From: Sternotherus odoratus
Taxonomy: Eukaryota > Chordata > Testudines > Kinosternidae
Direction of reading: 5' to 3'
Assembly (NCBI GenBank): GCA_032164245.1
Contig: JAVMKO010000002.1
Location: 182,534,920-182,598,919, forward strand
DNA: 64,000 bases
This document shows, piece by piece, positions 21,948 to 34,130 of this stretch. The notes under the pieces were generated by a model that was not told where the DNA came from, did not search any database, and was given only the letters and a program-made list of their open reading frames with translations. A program made the translations under genes and the position numbers. The first letter of the stretch is position 1, and each line of letters opens with the position of its first letter.

Positions 21948-22178
21948 ACCAGTTCAGCAAAGCACTTGAGCAGGGCAAAACACTTAACTCTAGACATTTG
22001 CTTAAATCTATCCCTATTCAGTAATGTATTTAGGCATGTGCTTAACTCTAAGCACATACTTAAGTCCCCTTGAAGTCAATGAGACTTGTGCATAAGTGCT
22101 ATGTTAAGTAGGAATGGAGGTACACAGGCACTTAAAGATAGGCATCTATTTAAATGCTTTGCTGAATTGGGACCCTAG
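21948..22178. repeat. Palindromic MITE-like repeat
   Basis: The left side cagttcagcaaagcacttga mirrors the right side aatgctttgctgaattggga, with internal mirrored cttaactct and cttaagt phrases and a centre near ccccttgaagtcaatgagac. The family recurs at 24377-24480 and 32158-32240. Confidence 0.65.
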
Positions 22179-22894
22179 ACAGGAATAGAGAAGTAAAATA
22201 TCTGTCATAAGAGGGGCTTTAATTGGATGCAAAGCAGGGTAAAGAAAGGACTCTCTAGGTAGATCTAGAAATTTCATTTTCTCCTATAAAAACTCAAATT
22301 TTGAGAATGCAGAAATATCTGCAGAGAAAATTCTGGAATTTGTGGTGTTTGTTTTATTTCTAGGTATAGCCTTCACCATATACTGAATCTGCTATTACAG
22401 ATTAGCAGCAGAATCCAGGATACACAAGATACTATGGGAAAATTAAAGATGAAATAAATAGCATTATGATAAATGGTAACCTGTCCCTGAATTAGAAATC
22501 AATACTAATTCCAGTTAGGGCTGTCAAGAAATTACAAAAATTAATCATGATTAATCACACAATTACAAAAATTAATCATGATTAATTGTGCAATTAATTG
22601 CACTCTTAAACAATAATAGAATATTATTTAGTTAAATATTTGTGGATGCTTTCTACATTTGCAAATACATTAATTTAAATTACAACACAGAACATGAATT
22701 GTACAGTGCTCACTTTATTTTTATTACAAATATTTGCACTGTAAAAAACAAAAGAAATAGTATTTTTCAATTCACCTAGTACAAGTACTGTATGCAATCT
22801 CTTTACCATGAAAGTTGAACTTACAAATGTAGAATTATGTACAAAAAAAACCTGCATTCAAAAAGAAAACAATATAAAACTTTAGAGCCTACAA

Positions 22895-23470
22895 ATCTAC
22901 TCAGTCCTACTTCTTGTTCAGCCAATTGTTCAGACAACAAAGTTTTTACATTTTCAGGAGATAATGCTGAGTGCTTCTTGTTTACAGCGGCACTGAAAGT
23001 GAGAATAGGCATTTGCATGGCACTATTGTAGCCAGTATTGCAAAATAATTACATGCCAGATATGCTAAAGATTCAGATGTCCCTTCATGTTTCAACACCA
23101 TTCCAGAGGAAATGCATCCATGCTGACGATGGGTTCTGTTCAGTGACTATCCAAAGCGGACTGATGCATTTTCATTTTCATTATCTGAGTCAGATGCCAC
23201 CAGGAGAAGGTTGATTTTCGTTTTTTGGTGGTTCAGGTTCTGTAGTTTCTGTATCAGAATGTTGCTCTTTTAAGACTTCTGAAAGCATGCTCCACACTTC
23301 ACATTTTTAAACCTTGGGTCGAGTGCTGTATCTGTCTTAAGAAATCTCACACTAGTACCTTCTTTGTGTTCTGTCAAATCAACAGTGAAACTGTTCTAAA
23401 ATGAACATGTGGTGGGTCATCATCCAAGACTGCTATAACATGAAATATATGGCAGAATGCAGGTAAAAAC
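22895..23470 (-). pseudogene. hAT transposase C-terminal remnant (copy 1, main strand)
   Basis: Read on the minus strand from about 23470, short frames give hAT-like pieces: an acidic stretch from gatgccaccaggagaagg (compare LLVASDSD in copy 2), PLEW near 23110, LAYLACNYFA and VPCKCLFSL, corresponding to the dimerisation domain (WW, LA-LA, P-S-ERLFS). Stops and frameshifts are frequent. Intact hAT transposases excise and reinsert the element; this copy cannot. Confidence 0.6.
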
Positions 23471-23549
23471 ATAGCAGGAGACATACAATTCTCCCCCCAA
23501 GGAGTTCAGTCACAAATTTAATTAATGCATTATTCTTTTAATGAGCATC

Positions 23550-23760
23550 CTCAGCATGGAAGCATGTCCACTGGAATGGTGGCCGAAGCATGGAAGTGCA
23601 TATGAATGTTTAGCATATCTGGCATGTAAATACTTTGCACCACACGCTATAAAGGAGCCTGTTCTCACGTTTAGGTGACATTGTAAATAAGAAGCAGGCA
23701 GCATTGTCTCCCATAAATGTAAACAAGCCCGTTTGTCTTAGTGATTCGCTGAACAAAAAG
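23550..23760 (+). pseudogene. hAT dimerisation-domain remnant in right arm
   Basis: The plus frame gives LEWWPKHGSAYECLAYLACK then YFA before a frameshift; the WW codons are at 23577-23582. This is an inverted duplicate of the left-arm sequence. The block expected before FSLSG is partly deleted and a stop follows at once. Confidence 0.65.
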
Positions 23761-24376
23761 TAGGACTGACTGGACTTGTAGGCTGTAAAGTTTTACATTG
23801 TTTTGTTTTTGAGTGCAGTTATGTCACAAAAAACCCCTACATTTGTAAGTTGCATGTTCATGATAAAGAGATTGCACTACAATACTTGAATGAGATGAAG
23901 TGAAAAATATCATTTCTTTTTCTCATTTTTACAGTGCAAATATTTGTAATAAAAATGATAATATGAAGTCAGCACTTATGATAATATGAAGTCAGCACTT
24001 TGTATCCTGTGTTGTAATTGAAATCAATATATATGAAAATGTAGAAAAACATCTAAAATATTTATAATGAATTTCAAATGGTATTCAATTTTTTCACAGT
24101 GCAATTAAAACTGCGATTAATCATGATTTTTTAATCTTGATTAATTTTTTGAGTTAATCGCTTGAGTTGTGATTAATTGACAGATCTAATTACAACTATA
24201 AATGCTAAAAGAATCTTACTAGCGCTGTGACGCCTATCCTAACCAGATATTTGATTGCTGAACTTTCTTTTTAGCTATGGCAACTCGTCATGCTACTAAT
24301 GTTTATTGAACTGAAAAACAAATTGCTGTAATGGAGGTGGGCTGGTGCACAACTTTTACAGCACTCTAAAACAGAG

Positions 24377-24480
24377 GCCTTGATTCAGCAAATCACTTAC
24401 ATATGTACTTAACTTTAAACGTGTTTAATTCCACTGGCTTCCAAATTTAAGTATGTGCTGAAGTGCTTTGCTGAATAGAA
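24377..24480. repeat. Palindromic MITE-like repeat, partial
   Basis: ttgattcagcaaatcactta mirrors gaagtgctttgctgaat. Same family as 21948-22178. Confidence 0.55.
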
Positions 24481-24702
24481 TTCACTTCAATTGACTGAAG
24501 AATATGATTAACATTAACATGCTTAACATACTTTATTGAATCAGAGCCAGAGGGTGTCAATTGTTTAAAAACTATTTATTTAATTCCTAAATATAGTTGC
24601 TCAATTTAAACACCTTTATCGGGGAAAGCACTATCTACAATAAGTTTACATTCAGTATGAGAAAAAAAATTAAAAGTAGTGAGCTCAGAGTGTTCTGACT
24701 AG

Positions 24703-25062
24703 CAGGGCCGGCGACAGGGGGGTATAACGGGTACAGCTGTACCAGGCCCCGGACTTAAGGGGTGGCCCCTTAAATCCGGGGCGGGCCCGGTACGCAGCTG
24801 TACCCCCTTGTCGCCGGGCCTGTCAGTCCCCTCCCCCGGCCCGCAGCAGCCTCCCGCCGCCCCCCTTTGCTTCTCCCGGCCGGGCCACATGGCCAGAGCG
24901 CATGCGGGGGTTGGGCCCCGCGGGCGACGGGAGACCGTCAGGGGGGGGCCCCGCGGGCGGCGGGAGACTGGCCGGGCGGGCCCCCGCGGGCAGCGGGAGA
25001 TCGGCCGGGGGGGGCCCACACAATCTGCTTACGGGGCCCCAAAATTCCTGTCACCGGCCCTG
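24703..25062. mobile_element. GC-rich hAT-type MITE (360 bp)
   Basis: The ends cagggccggcgacagg and cctgtcaccggccctg are inverted with one mismatch. A perfect 8-bp duplication ctgactag flanks it (24695-24702 and 25063-25070). The interior is GC-rich, with three units of the type ccgcgggcRRcgggaga (about 24918-25005). Open frames on both strands here follow from base composition. It encodes no protein, so it would have been moved by a transposase supplied elsewhere. Confidence 0.9.
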
Positions 25063-25070
25063 CTGACTAG

Positions 25071-28000
25071 TAAGTCTTTAGTAGTACGTTTACGAACTAT
25101 TTGTATTTATAGATCTCTTTTCATGTAAATGAAATTCAATTAGCTTAATATAGTGAGTGGACAGGATCATGTCCTACCCAATGTCCCTTCCTAATAGTAT
25201 ATTTGAATTATTTTATACAAAAATAACATTTGAATCTACTTTTGCATAGATGAACATATAGGAAATTAAAAATGAAGTCTCTAATCATTAGAAAATGATG
25301 ATAGTAATTGGGAAAGTGGACAAGATGCCATGCAGAAGGGTGTAGAGGAACAGATCTAGCTTATTATTTATCCTGTGTAAGGTCTAGTATGGTTGATTGT
25401 TCAGGATAGTCTGACCCTAAAGAAGAGGAGGAGCTAATGAGGATGGATGTATCACCTAAGTGTATTAGAAATGGCTGCAGCAAGAAAGGAATTGTGATGC
25501 ATGTATTGTGCTCTTTCTTTGTACAGCTCTCTGGTATAAGGCTGCCTTTGAAAACAGACAAACTGTGTTTCTGCATGGTATGTTTGCTAAAATGCTACAA
25601 TGGGAACAAATGTTACCTTGGCTTTAAAATGGTCAGGTTTGATATGTTCTTTCTTTTTTCAAAGGAAAATATTTCAAATTGTTCAACCTTAATTCAGGAA
25701 GAAAAGAAATCCCTTAAGAGACAGTGAATTAGGTTAGGTTGTAATAAAGACGAGATGATGCAAAAATTAGAAAATTATTTTGTAAAGGAATATATGATTT
25801 AGTTATAGACAATTATTATATTAGTAACATTGATATTCAAAGGCCACATTTTATTGCGGGCAACAGAGGCAGAAAAAAAGCAATCAAGTTATGAAAATCA
25901 TTCCTTCTGTCCTTCTGTTCAAAAATCAGGAGATACATTGCTCTAAAATTGAAGAGAGTTTTCTCTACGCCATCCTAATGTTCTCTGCAATATAAAAGAG
26001 TAGAACAAACTGTCACTTGGAACAGGTGTTCAATCTGATATTCAGTAAAATAAATATCTAGAACATTTATAGCCAAGAAGCAGCAAATTTGAAAGGGAAA
26101 ACCCACTTCTGTTCAATTCAGGACAATAAAGGGAAGCTTCATCGGCTTGGGTTTTTTTTGTGTGTGTGTAAATGATATGAGCACATCCTGTTTGTCTGAA
26201 TTTAAAATGGAAAAATTACAAAGGTTGTCGTACTCTTAGACACTAGCAAGTTGTTTCCCCTTTAAAGAAGTCAGGAATCTGTATATCCACCGATCTCCTG
26301 ACTGCGTACTGTACAGTAAAGCTGTCTGTCTGTCATCTAGCTGGAGACAGAATGTGAAAGCATCCTTTCAGGGATAAGTACTTGGTGTGGCTGTGCTCTG
26401 CACATGAGGATGTAATGATCTGGGTTTAGACTGTGCCTCTAGGAACAGCCCTGAGTAAGTGATCTAAGTGCATAAGATCTGAAGAAAAAAAATAAAATAA
26501 AATGCACAACCTTCGGTGATATCTGGGGAGCCACTGTGACTCAGAAACATACTATTGTTTCATAATTCATTCCGTGCTTCCTCTCCTCTCTGGGAAGTGG
26601 TAGTAATTTGCTGTTTCCCTGTACCAGCCATACATACTATAGTTCAGATGCCAGTTCATCTGTGTTAGCTGGCATGTTTGGGGTCGAGGCTCTGTCCAAT
26701 CTCTGCCCTTCCTCATCCACTCCCTACACACACACACTCTCGGGGGTTAAAAAATTCTAGGGTATATGTATTCCAGAGAACCCTCAAGAAGCATGAACTA
26801 GATCAGCTTCTTCACTGAAAACCAAAGTATGTATAATTCCTTTCTGAACCTGTTAAACCGAAGTCATATGGAAAAATCAGAAAGTTTTCACTCAGACTAC
26901 CTCTTTGATCATCTGGTTGTGTATGTGGTGAAATTACATTGCTTGTGATAGTCACACTGTATGCATTGAGAGCAAGCTTTTCATGTCCAAAATAGGAAAG
27001 TATATCCCTTCATCTCTACAGATTCCACAAGAGCCACCAGGAAATATCACAGACCTTGTACTATCTGTGCAGAGAGATCATATTTTAATTTGGTCAGTGC
27101 ATAGGTACCGCAATGATAGGTTATATATAAAACCCTAAAGTAGAGAGCCTTGATAGAGGACCTAGACGTGTGGAGTTAACCTACTTCTAATCCATTCCTA
27201 TTGATAACATACATTTGAGATTATTCAGTTACATGCTTACTTTAAAATAACTTGGTATCATATCCCTTAAAAAAAAACTGGAGCTGGGTAAATTTCAACA
27301 AGTCTAGCATTTCAATTTGGTTAAGCTCATAGAGTAACTGCATCTTTAAAGAGCCTGTCTCCCCCTTCCCTCCTCTGAATGCCTTATCTTTGTGCCATCC
27401 CTTTTTCCTTCCAGCCCAACCATCTCCTTTCCATACATAATTTTTTTCTGCCTCTGCTCCCTAAGCCTATTCCTTACTATGTGTAGTACAGCTGAGTGGA
27501 GAAGGAAGTGGGGGAAAGAAGAGATGGATGAGTGAACACTGTTCAGGACCAGAGACAAGGAAATTGGGAGTCAGGAAAGAAAAGATTCTTCTAAATACAA
27601 TTAGTTATATGGCTAACCCCTCTTCTTGAACCATTTATACCTACTTCTTTCTCTTTCTTTTTCTGACTCAAAACCTCCCTGTTTCTAACAGATTGCTCCC
27701 CATATCTTTCATCCCCCCACTCCAGCAAACACACATGCCACTTTTGCTGATGTGTCTTTAGCTTGATAGCTCTCGATAGACTCTCCTGCTAGTTTATGGT
27801 TAGCAAATTGCTAGTTTCAAATCCCAAATCCAAGCAAAGGAGGTTTGGCACAATCAGGGAGAGGTTAAGTGATGGTGTGGTTAAATTATGCTATGAGCTG
27901 AGGCCATGACAGTCCTTGTTTTCATGACAATTCAGCAATTTCTAGTATAAACCTGATCTTTGATCATTCATGTTGTGGCACACTATCATATAAATGCCCA

Positions 28001-29784
28001 TAGTGCAAAGAAAAGACTACTGTTTTATAATGAGTCTGTATATTCCTACACAGTGAACAACTAAAAGTCTGCTACTCTTCACCTAACACAAACAAAGGGT
28101 GACCATGCATAATTATAGTGATATCAGTAATCATAATATCACAGTTCTGTATGCATAATTAGTTTTGCCTAATCATTGCCCTCACATTATTTTAGTGATT
28201 ATATGGCAAAGTAAGAACACCAGCAAAGTAAAAGTTTAAATAGAAAGGAGGTTGCTAATCTGCAGTTTAATACCTGTTCAAATGTTTTGGTCTGTCGTTT
28301 ATCTATTTTCCTACCAAAGCAAAATCAAACAGTCTGCTTGTGAATAATTCACTCTAAATTATTCAAACTGTGATAGCATCATACATTCTAAAAAGGAACT
28401 AATTACAAGAATGAACTGGAGTCTTCAATAATCTGAAATAATTGTTTTTTAATCTAATTCTCCTTCTAAAATAATTACTCAGAATCAATCACTGTCAGGA
28501 TTATAACAATAATCAGATTGCAGTTAGAGGCAGTTGATAATATCTCAGAGTCCAATTTCTTCCCATGATAAGGAGATCAAATCATATCCGCAACTGGGAA
28601 TTACATTACAACTATTCTAAACGTAGTTTAAATACATCATTTTACATCCGTGTATCTTTGGTCTTTTGTGTTCATTTTATTTGTGAAAAATATGTACACA
28701 GTGGACTTTATATGGTATTTTAAAAATAATGACAACCCTTTTCAACTTATCTAAAGGGAGGCTTTCATTGCAGGAACTAAAGACTTCCTTCAGTTCCCAG
28801 CACCGTTTATTGATCTGTTCAAAGGATGACAACCAATTCAGTCTAGAATGTCTCCCTTTGAGTCTTGAAACAAGAAAAGCAAGAAAGAAAAGTGCCTGTG
28901 AAGTCAATCAACAGTTGTGCATTAGCATATAGTTGATAATCCACTATTTCTAAGACTATAACACGTATATATATTTTATCCTCATCACAAATTTTTTTAA
29001 AAAAAATGTAATAGCCATGCTTCCTAGGAGTGATAAAAAAAACATTTTATTTAACTTTGAATACACATGAAAGGTAGGTTTTGGGTGTTTTATTCAACAT
29101 AAGAATAATAATTCTGCAAGTCTAAATTTGGAAATAATCCAAAATTTGCAAGTAAATGTGACCCCTTTTGGAGTTTCCTAGTTCCTGGAACACTGGATTG
29201 AGCCTATAAGGTTCCTACCCTTTGGACAGCAGCAACAATGGCTCCAGAGCCTCTGAACACCATTTCCCAACCTGCATACAGTGCAGAGTGGGGATACAAC
29301 GGACTGGAAACTTGTACAAAACCCAATGGAGAGTTTGGATGGAGTGATTTACATAGTCCTTTTGCTGGGTTCGTGAGGAGCCAGGATTTCTCCGTTCCCT
29401 CAATCGGAAGGCTCAGGCTGCAAGCACCAGAGACAAGGCCTTGGAGGAGGGCCTACATCAATATTAAGTAAACTGGAAATGTGAAGTTGTAAAAGTAAAA
29501 TCACATTATAAGAAATCAGGCCCCCAAATTATTTTAGATTTATTTTTCTTTTCCCCTGGTCCATTGGTTCTAGTTTATATTTGTTTACTGGGTTTTGAAG
29601 GGTGACGTCGTAAGGGGGTTGGTCTTCATATTAATTTATTTACTTTTAAATCTTGAATTCCCAACATTCATAATAAACTACACATGCCTACAAAGCATAT
29701 GAACTGTGAGTTGCATTATACCATATTCTTCTTACATATCATTATATTATCCTGCAATGAATAAACCTCTGAAAAAATCAAACT
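25071..29784. other. Repeat-poor stretch, no gene recognised
   Basis: In 4.7 kb I see no CR1, PLE, hAT, LTR or SINE signature and no ORF with coding character. It is AT-rich with short homopolymer and (CA)n tracts (near 26728). Such a gap among dense repeats could be unique intergenic or intronic DNA. Confidence 0.4.
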
Positions 29785-30000
29785 TAGAGTTTGTCTACGT
29801 GGTGCAGCAATGTGTGCTATGGGGCGGGGATTTTTAAAGTGCATTAACATGGTGCATACTAATTGCTATGTTAAAGTACTCGGGAACCTTTAGTTCACAC
29901 TCAGGGGGTCTAGATGGACCAATTCATATGCAACATATTAATGCACTTTAGCAACACAGTTCCGTCATGAGCAAGGCCTCATGGTGTAGACAAGTCCTCA
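29785..30000. mobile_element. MITE with gtctac-type ends
   Basis: The left end agtttgtctacgtgg and right end tggtgtagacaagtcct are inverted. The interior has mirrored gtgcattaacatggtg and atattaatgcacttta phrases. It is 216 bp with no ORF, and probably Harbinger-like. Confidence 0.5.
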
Positions 30001-30815
30001 CACAAATTTCAAATCCACTTCAGTTTTATATGTTCATATGTTTGGTTCACAGTGGAATGTTATTACCTGTCCTGCAAGTGAGTACCTTTAGCCCTTTTTA
30101 GTCCAAATGACCTCAATGAATCTAACATACCTGTTTGCAGAGTGAGCCATAAGTTTACTTTCTGCATAGGACAGACTTGTAATATGGAGCTGAGAAATAG
30201 AAAGACCAAAAAAACAGTGATTAAATTAAGTGAAAAATTGAGAAGAAAGAGGACAAAGGAAAAAATATAGAGAACCTGGAAGAAGGAGCTGAAAGATTGG
30301 GAGGAAGACAAATTCAAGTGAAATAATACACCACAAGTGTATATTTATGATGTATTTACCGCATACAGGGTATTCAGTGCATAATAATTCAACATATAGG
30401 AGATTCTGTACCTTATACATAGCACGAGAATCTACACACCCAAACAGATCCTGGTGCTGATTCTGCAAGTATAGCCTTACTGGTGATGCTCCTTTGTTCC
30501 AGAGGTTATTGACTTAAGTAGGGCTCCAGGCAGGTGCCAGGATTCTGTCCACTCAGATCAACTTTCAAAAATAGGATTCCATATACATCACTTAGAACTT
30601 CTGGCCAGTTTCAGATCCTCTTATTTGCCTTTGGTGGTTGTTCTTTTCCTTTATGTTCCTCTGCAGTGTGTGGGTGTGGGTCACTTGTCAGGATTATCTG
30701 GGTATATCTCACGTAATAATTTCCTTGCCATTACTGGAGCTTTGGGTACTGGTGCACCTCCATTCCACCTATTCTCTGCCTGTTTCACATAGTAGTCTAG
30801 GGTAACACCAACATA
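30001..30815. other. No gene recognised
   Basis: No repeat or coding signature seen. Confidence 0.35.
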
Positions 30816-30960
30816 CCCCCATTGTCAGCAGGCAGGATTGAACTTGGGATATCTGGAGCTTAGTGCATGAGTCTATACTGCATGAGCTAAAAGCCACGCG
30901 GCCCTTAGCACAAGGTGTGTGGGTGACATTTGTTTTCTGTGGGCTGTAATAGTTGGTCTA
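30816..30960 (-). repeat. tRNA-derived SINE, minus strand
   Basis: Read on the minus strand: a box A-like tagctcatgcagtatagact and a box B-like caagttcaatcc. The same body occurs at 39890-40095. Confidence 0.5.
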
Positions 30961-31020
30961 ATTTTGGTTGTTGGATACACTGTGTGGGTGCTGGATGGTC
31001 TTGGTAACATGTGATATCCT

Positions 31021-31084
31021 AGATATTCACCAGATCAGACTAGATGATCTTGTGGTCCCTTCTGACCTTAAAATCTATTCTGAG
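31021..31084 (+). mobile_element. CR1 3' tail fragment
   Basis: cagatcagactagatgatct, then ggtcccttctgaccttaaaa and tctattctga, the usual end of one CR1 subfamily. Confidence 0.65.
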
Positions 31085-33784
31085 TAAGACCTGTTGCACG
31101 AGCAGTTCCCTGGATTTCAATAGAACTATTGAGAAGTAACATATCACCCAATCTGAGTAAGGGCATCAGAATCTTGGCCTGTAAGTGGTTATATTTTCAT
31201 TTATTTATTTTTGCCTAGAAGAGGTTAGGTACCAGATGACTGCATAGAGCCTGGGTTTAGCCTTCCATGAAAACTAGATTCAGGTATAGGGTTCTGCAAA
31301 AAAATACAGAGCCCAGTTCTTATTTACAGTAAGGCCTTTGCTCCCCCTCTGGCACTGTAAAGTGCCCTTGAAGGGCAAATAAATTATATTTACACTCATC
31401 TCATTTTAATCCCCCATTATACAGCCAGAGCTATGTAAAGGGCCCATGGTATCATGACAATATGGCCCGTAGTGTCCGCCTAGTGATAAATACAAGTCCC
31501 ACTTTAAAGTTGGGAAATGATGGAAAGTGAAAAAACAGAATAATTTAAACAAAATCTGTTAGATTGTATAAGATTCCCAGCCTGTCTTTTGGCATTTGTT
31601 AATTATTAGATCATATCTCATTTATGAGAGAAATTTCATATCCCCATTACACATCTTTTCTCAAGGCAAGTACACTGTGATAGATAGAAGGCATAGATGA
31701 ATACCCAAATGACAGATGACTTTTTAGATTTCTTTTTAAAATGTGTTTTTAAAATGACAAATTTAAAAGACTATAGGCATCAGCATTACTGAACAGGAAA
31801 ACATTGTCAAGGAAAAGAGTATGTTTTATATTTTCATGATAGGCTATATTTAAAAATGTTTGAGAACAAGCTACTTTGATTGGTACATTTATTTTGGGCC
31901 TCAACGGATCCATATTCACACAAAATTCCCATGGTACTCAGTGGGAGTTTGGGCTCTACTGCAAAGGAAAATGGGGGAGGGGTGAAATACTCTCTATTTT
32001 TTCCCATTTTGTGCCAAAAATTTCAAAGCACTTTACATTTTCTGATCAGTTTTATGCAGAGTAAAGACAGTAGCATTTTGCCTTCTCATAAGAGACTGAT
32101 TTTCATCCTGGCTGTAACTGGGTCTCCTCTTTCGCACCACAAATATAGATACTTCAGGCTGTTATTCAACCAAGCACGTACTTAACTACAAGCATATGTA
32201 TAATCCCAGTGACACCGCTTGGCTGGATCAAGGCCTTAATGATTTTGAAGTGCAGTGGCCTCAGGGGTCATTCAAACACACAGATTTTTCGCAAAGAAAA
32301 TAAGGAAACCTTCCATCCTCTTTTGCACCTGCAATTTCGCATTGTCACATCAGACTTCAGGGTGATTACTAAAGCCTGTAAAGTTAACCATGTGCATAAG
32401 AGTTTTCAGGATTACGGTCTTTGTTTTTGATTTGTGGGTACAATACATCTCTGTTTCAGTATCCCATAATACTGCGGCAGTTCAGAATTCAGAGCCAGCA
32501 CATTTAAGAGAACGATTATCCTTGCTGAGGAATGTAGATCCAGCATGTCAGAGAATACACAGGTTGCTTGACAGAAACCCTTGGGGACATCAGAAGTTAT
32601 TGATAACATGTTGTATGGATTTATAGAATTGTGGGCATGATTAATGTTTCAGTTTAACCTTTTATTCCCACAAGGAGGAGATACCTGTGTTCCCCCTAGT
32701 TGACATCAGGAATTTCCACAGGATTTTTGCAGCTCAGTTTAAGCACTTTTAAGCCTGTTATAAACATATACTGTCTCTGAGGGTATGCTCAAGAGTGGAT
32801 CTCAAGCTTTAAAATTAATTCCTTTCCTGTGCAGCCTTCCTGAATCTCAGCTAAAGGCACAAGAGGATAAGAAAGGCTACATGCCATGTGCTTCCCCTTC
32901 CACTATGTTGTTGGCATGGAGCATGGTCAAAGCCTTGGTTTTAACCTTGCTTCCCACCTAACATGCTAGCCAGCAAGCATGGTTGAACTTGTGTGATTGG
33001 GAGAGGGAGTAATCTGTTCCTGGTATGAGCCAGCAGCAGATTACTATCTCATAGGCGCAAGTGGGAAGCAGTTATAACTCTCTCAGGTGCTTGTAGGAGG
33101 GTGAAATTATACCTTGCCCTTTGTTCAGGTATAGATAGGTAAATGCACAAGTGAGACCAGTCATGGAGTAACATATTACTCCAGGTGATGAGGGGGTGGC
33201 AGAATGAGGACTGAAAAAAATGCCTGGCTGAACATAATTACAGCAAAATAAAGCTTTGGATGCTATGCCATGTGCAGAACTGGAAATTTACCAGGCATTT
33301 GAACTGACAGCATCAAAAATGTCAATATCAGAATTAAAAAAAGTTTCTCTGTCTTTTTTTAAAAACTTGACAGCCAGGATATATTTTATCTGATGACAGT
33401 TCAAGTGAAATAAACAACTCTGATGACATTGGAGCTTTGAAATACAGCTTTACCTCATTAAGTAACAGTGAATTTGGGACTATAGCCAAACTAGCTACAT
33501 TTTGAAGTCAATAGGATGAGATATCCAATATGGATATGCTTTTCTCATAGTTTACAGAGCAGATATTGATGAGCCCCACATATTCTTCTTGCCCTTAAGT
33601 GTTGCTGTGGGTCCCTGCCAAGTTAGAATAAAAATATGTAGTTGTCTGCTACAGAATTAGCCTCTAAATCACAACTAACGGCCCAGTGTTTACAGTGAAT
33701 AGTACTTAATCAGGCAGTTTCACTGACATTACATGTTGTCCATAATTTTTTGTAACACCATGTCCAAGTAAAAATCTGCAAGGA
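31085..33784. other. No gene recognised
   Basis: Mostly unique AT-rich sequence. A partial palindromic MITE (ttcaaccaagcacgtactta mirrored by gcttggctggatcaagg) lies at 32158-32240. Confidence 0.35.
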
Positions 33785-34130
33785 AAAAGAACGAGGAGTA
33801 CTTGTGATACCTTAAGGACTAACACATTTATTTGGGCATAAGCTTTTGTGAGCTAAAACCCACTTCAGCAGATATAGAGAGTGGAACATACAGTAGGAAG
33901 ATATATATAGAGAGAGAACATGAAAAGAGGGGGGTTTCCATACCCACTCTAGGAGACTAATCAATTAAGGTGAGTTGTTATCAGCAGGAGAAAAAAAACT
34001 TTTGTAGTGATAATCAGGATGGCCCATTTCAAACAGTTGACAGGAAGGTGTGAGTAACAGTAGGGGAAACTATCATGGGTAAATATATGTGGACACTCCT
34101 TTCTCCTTCAAAAGGTTTTTGTCTATTGTA
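33785..34130 (-). mobile_element. PLE 3' end, minus strand
   Basis: On the minus strand it carries the PLE 3' UTR ending in the taacac...ttaaggtatcacaagtact tail, with the ribozyme-like block at 33836-33874. No ORF remains. Confidence 0.75.
33836..33874 (-). ncRNA. Degenerate hammerhead-like motif of PLE
   Basis: On the minus strand CTGCTGA (A6 changed) is followed by stem II gtggg/ctcac and AAAA in place of GAAA. Position and spacing match the other PLE copies, but two core elements are lost. Confidence 0.5.

Larger units (their letters stand above)
22516..24188 (-). mobile_element. Foldback hAT element, copy 1
   Basis: The 12-bp ends are TAGGGCTGTCAA and TTGACAGATCTA. The two arms (about 22516-23126 and 23542-24188) are inverted copies of one another, each holding the transposase C-terminal region, around a centre of about 400 bp. 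The longer transposase remnant reads on the minus strand. Flanking 8-mers attccagt and attacaac match at 5 of 8, so the target duplication is weak. The same structure, in the opposite orientation, lies at 40517-42104. Confidence 0.75.

Noticed and set aside
24699..25128. 106-codon Pro/Arg/Gly-rich frames on both strands
   Set aside because: They lie inside the GC-rich hAT MITE and have mirrored composition.
32390..32530. Second possible exon (tttcag at about 32454-32459, ending acacag/gttgct)
   Set aside because: The donor context is weak and the polypyrimidine tract is short.
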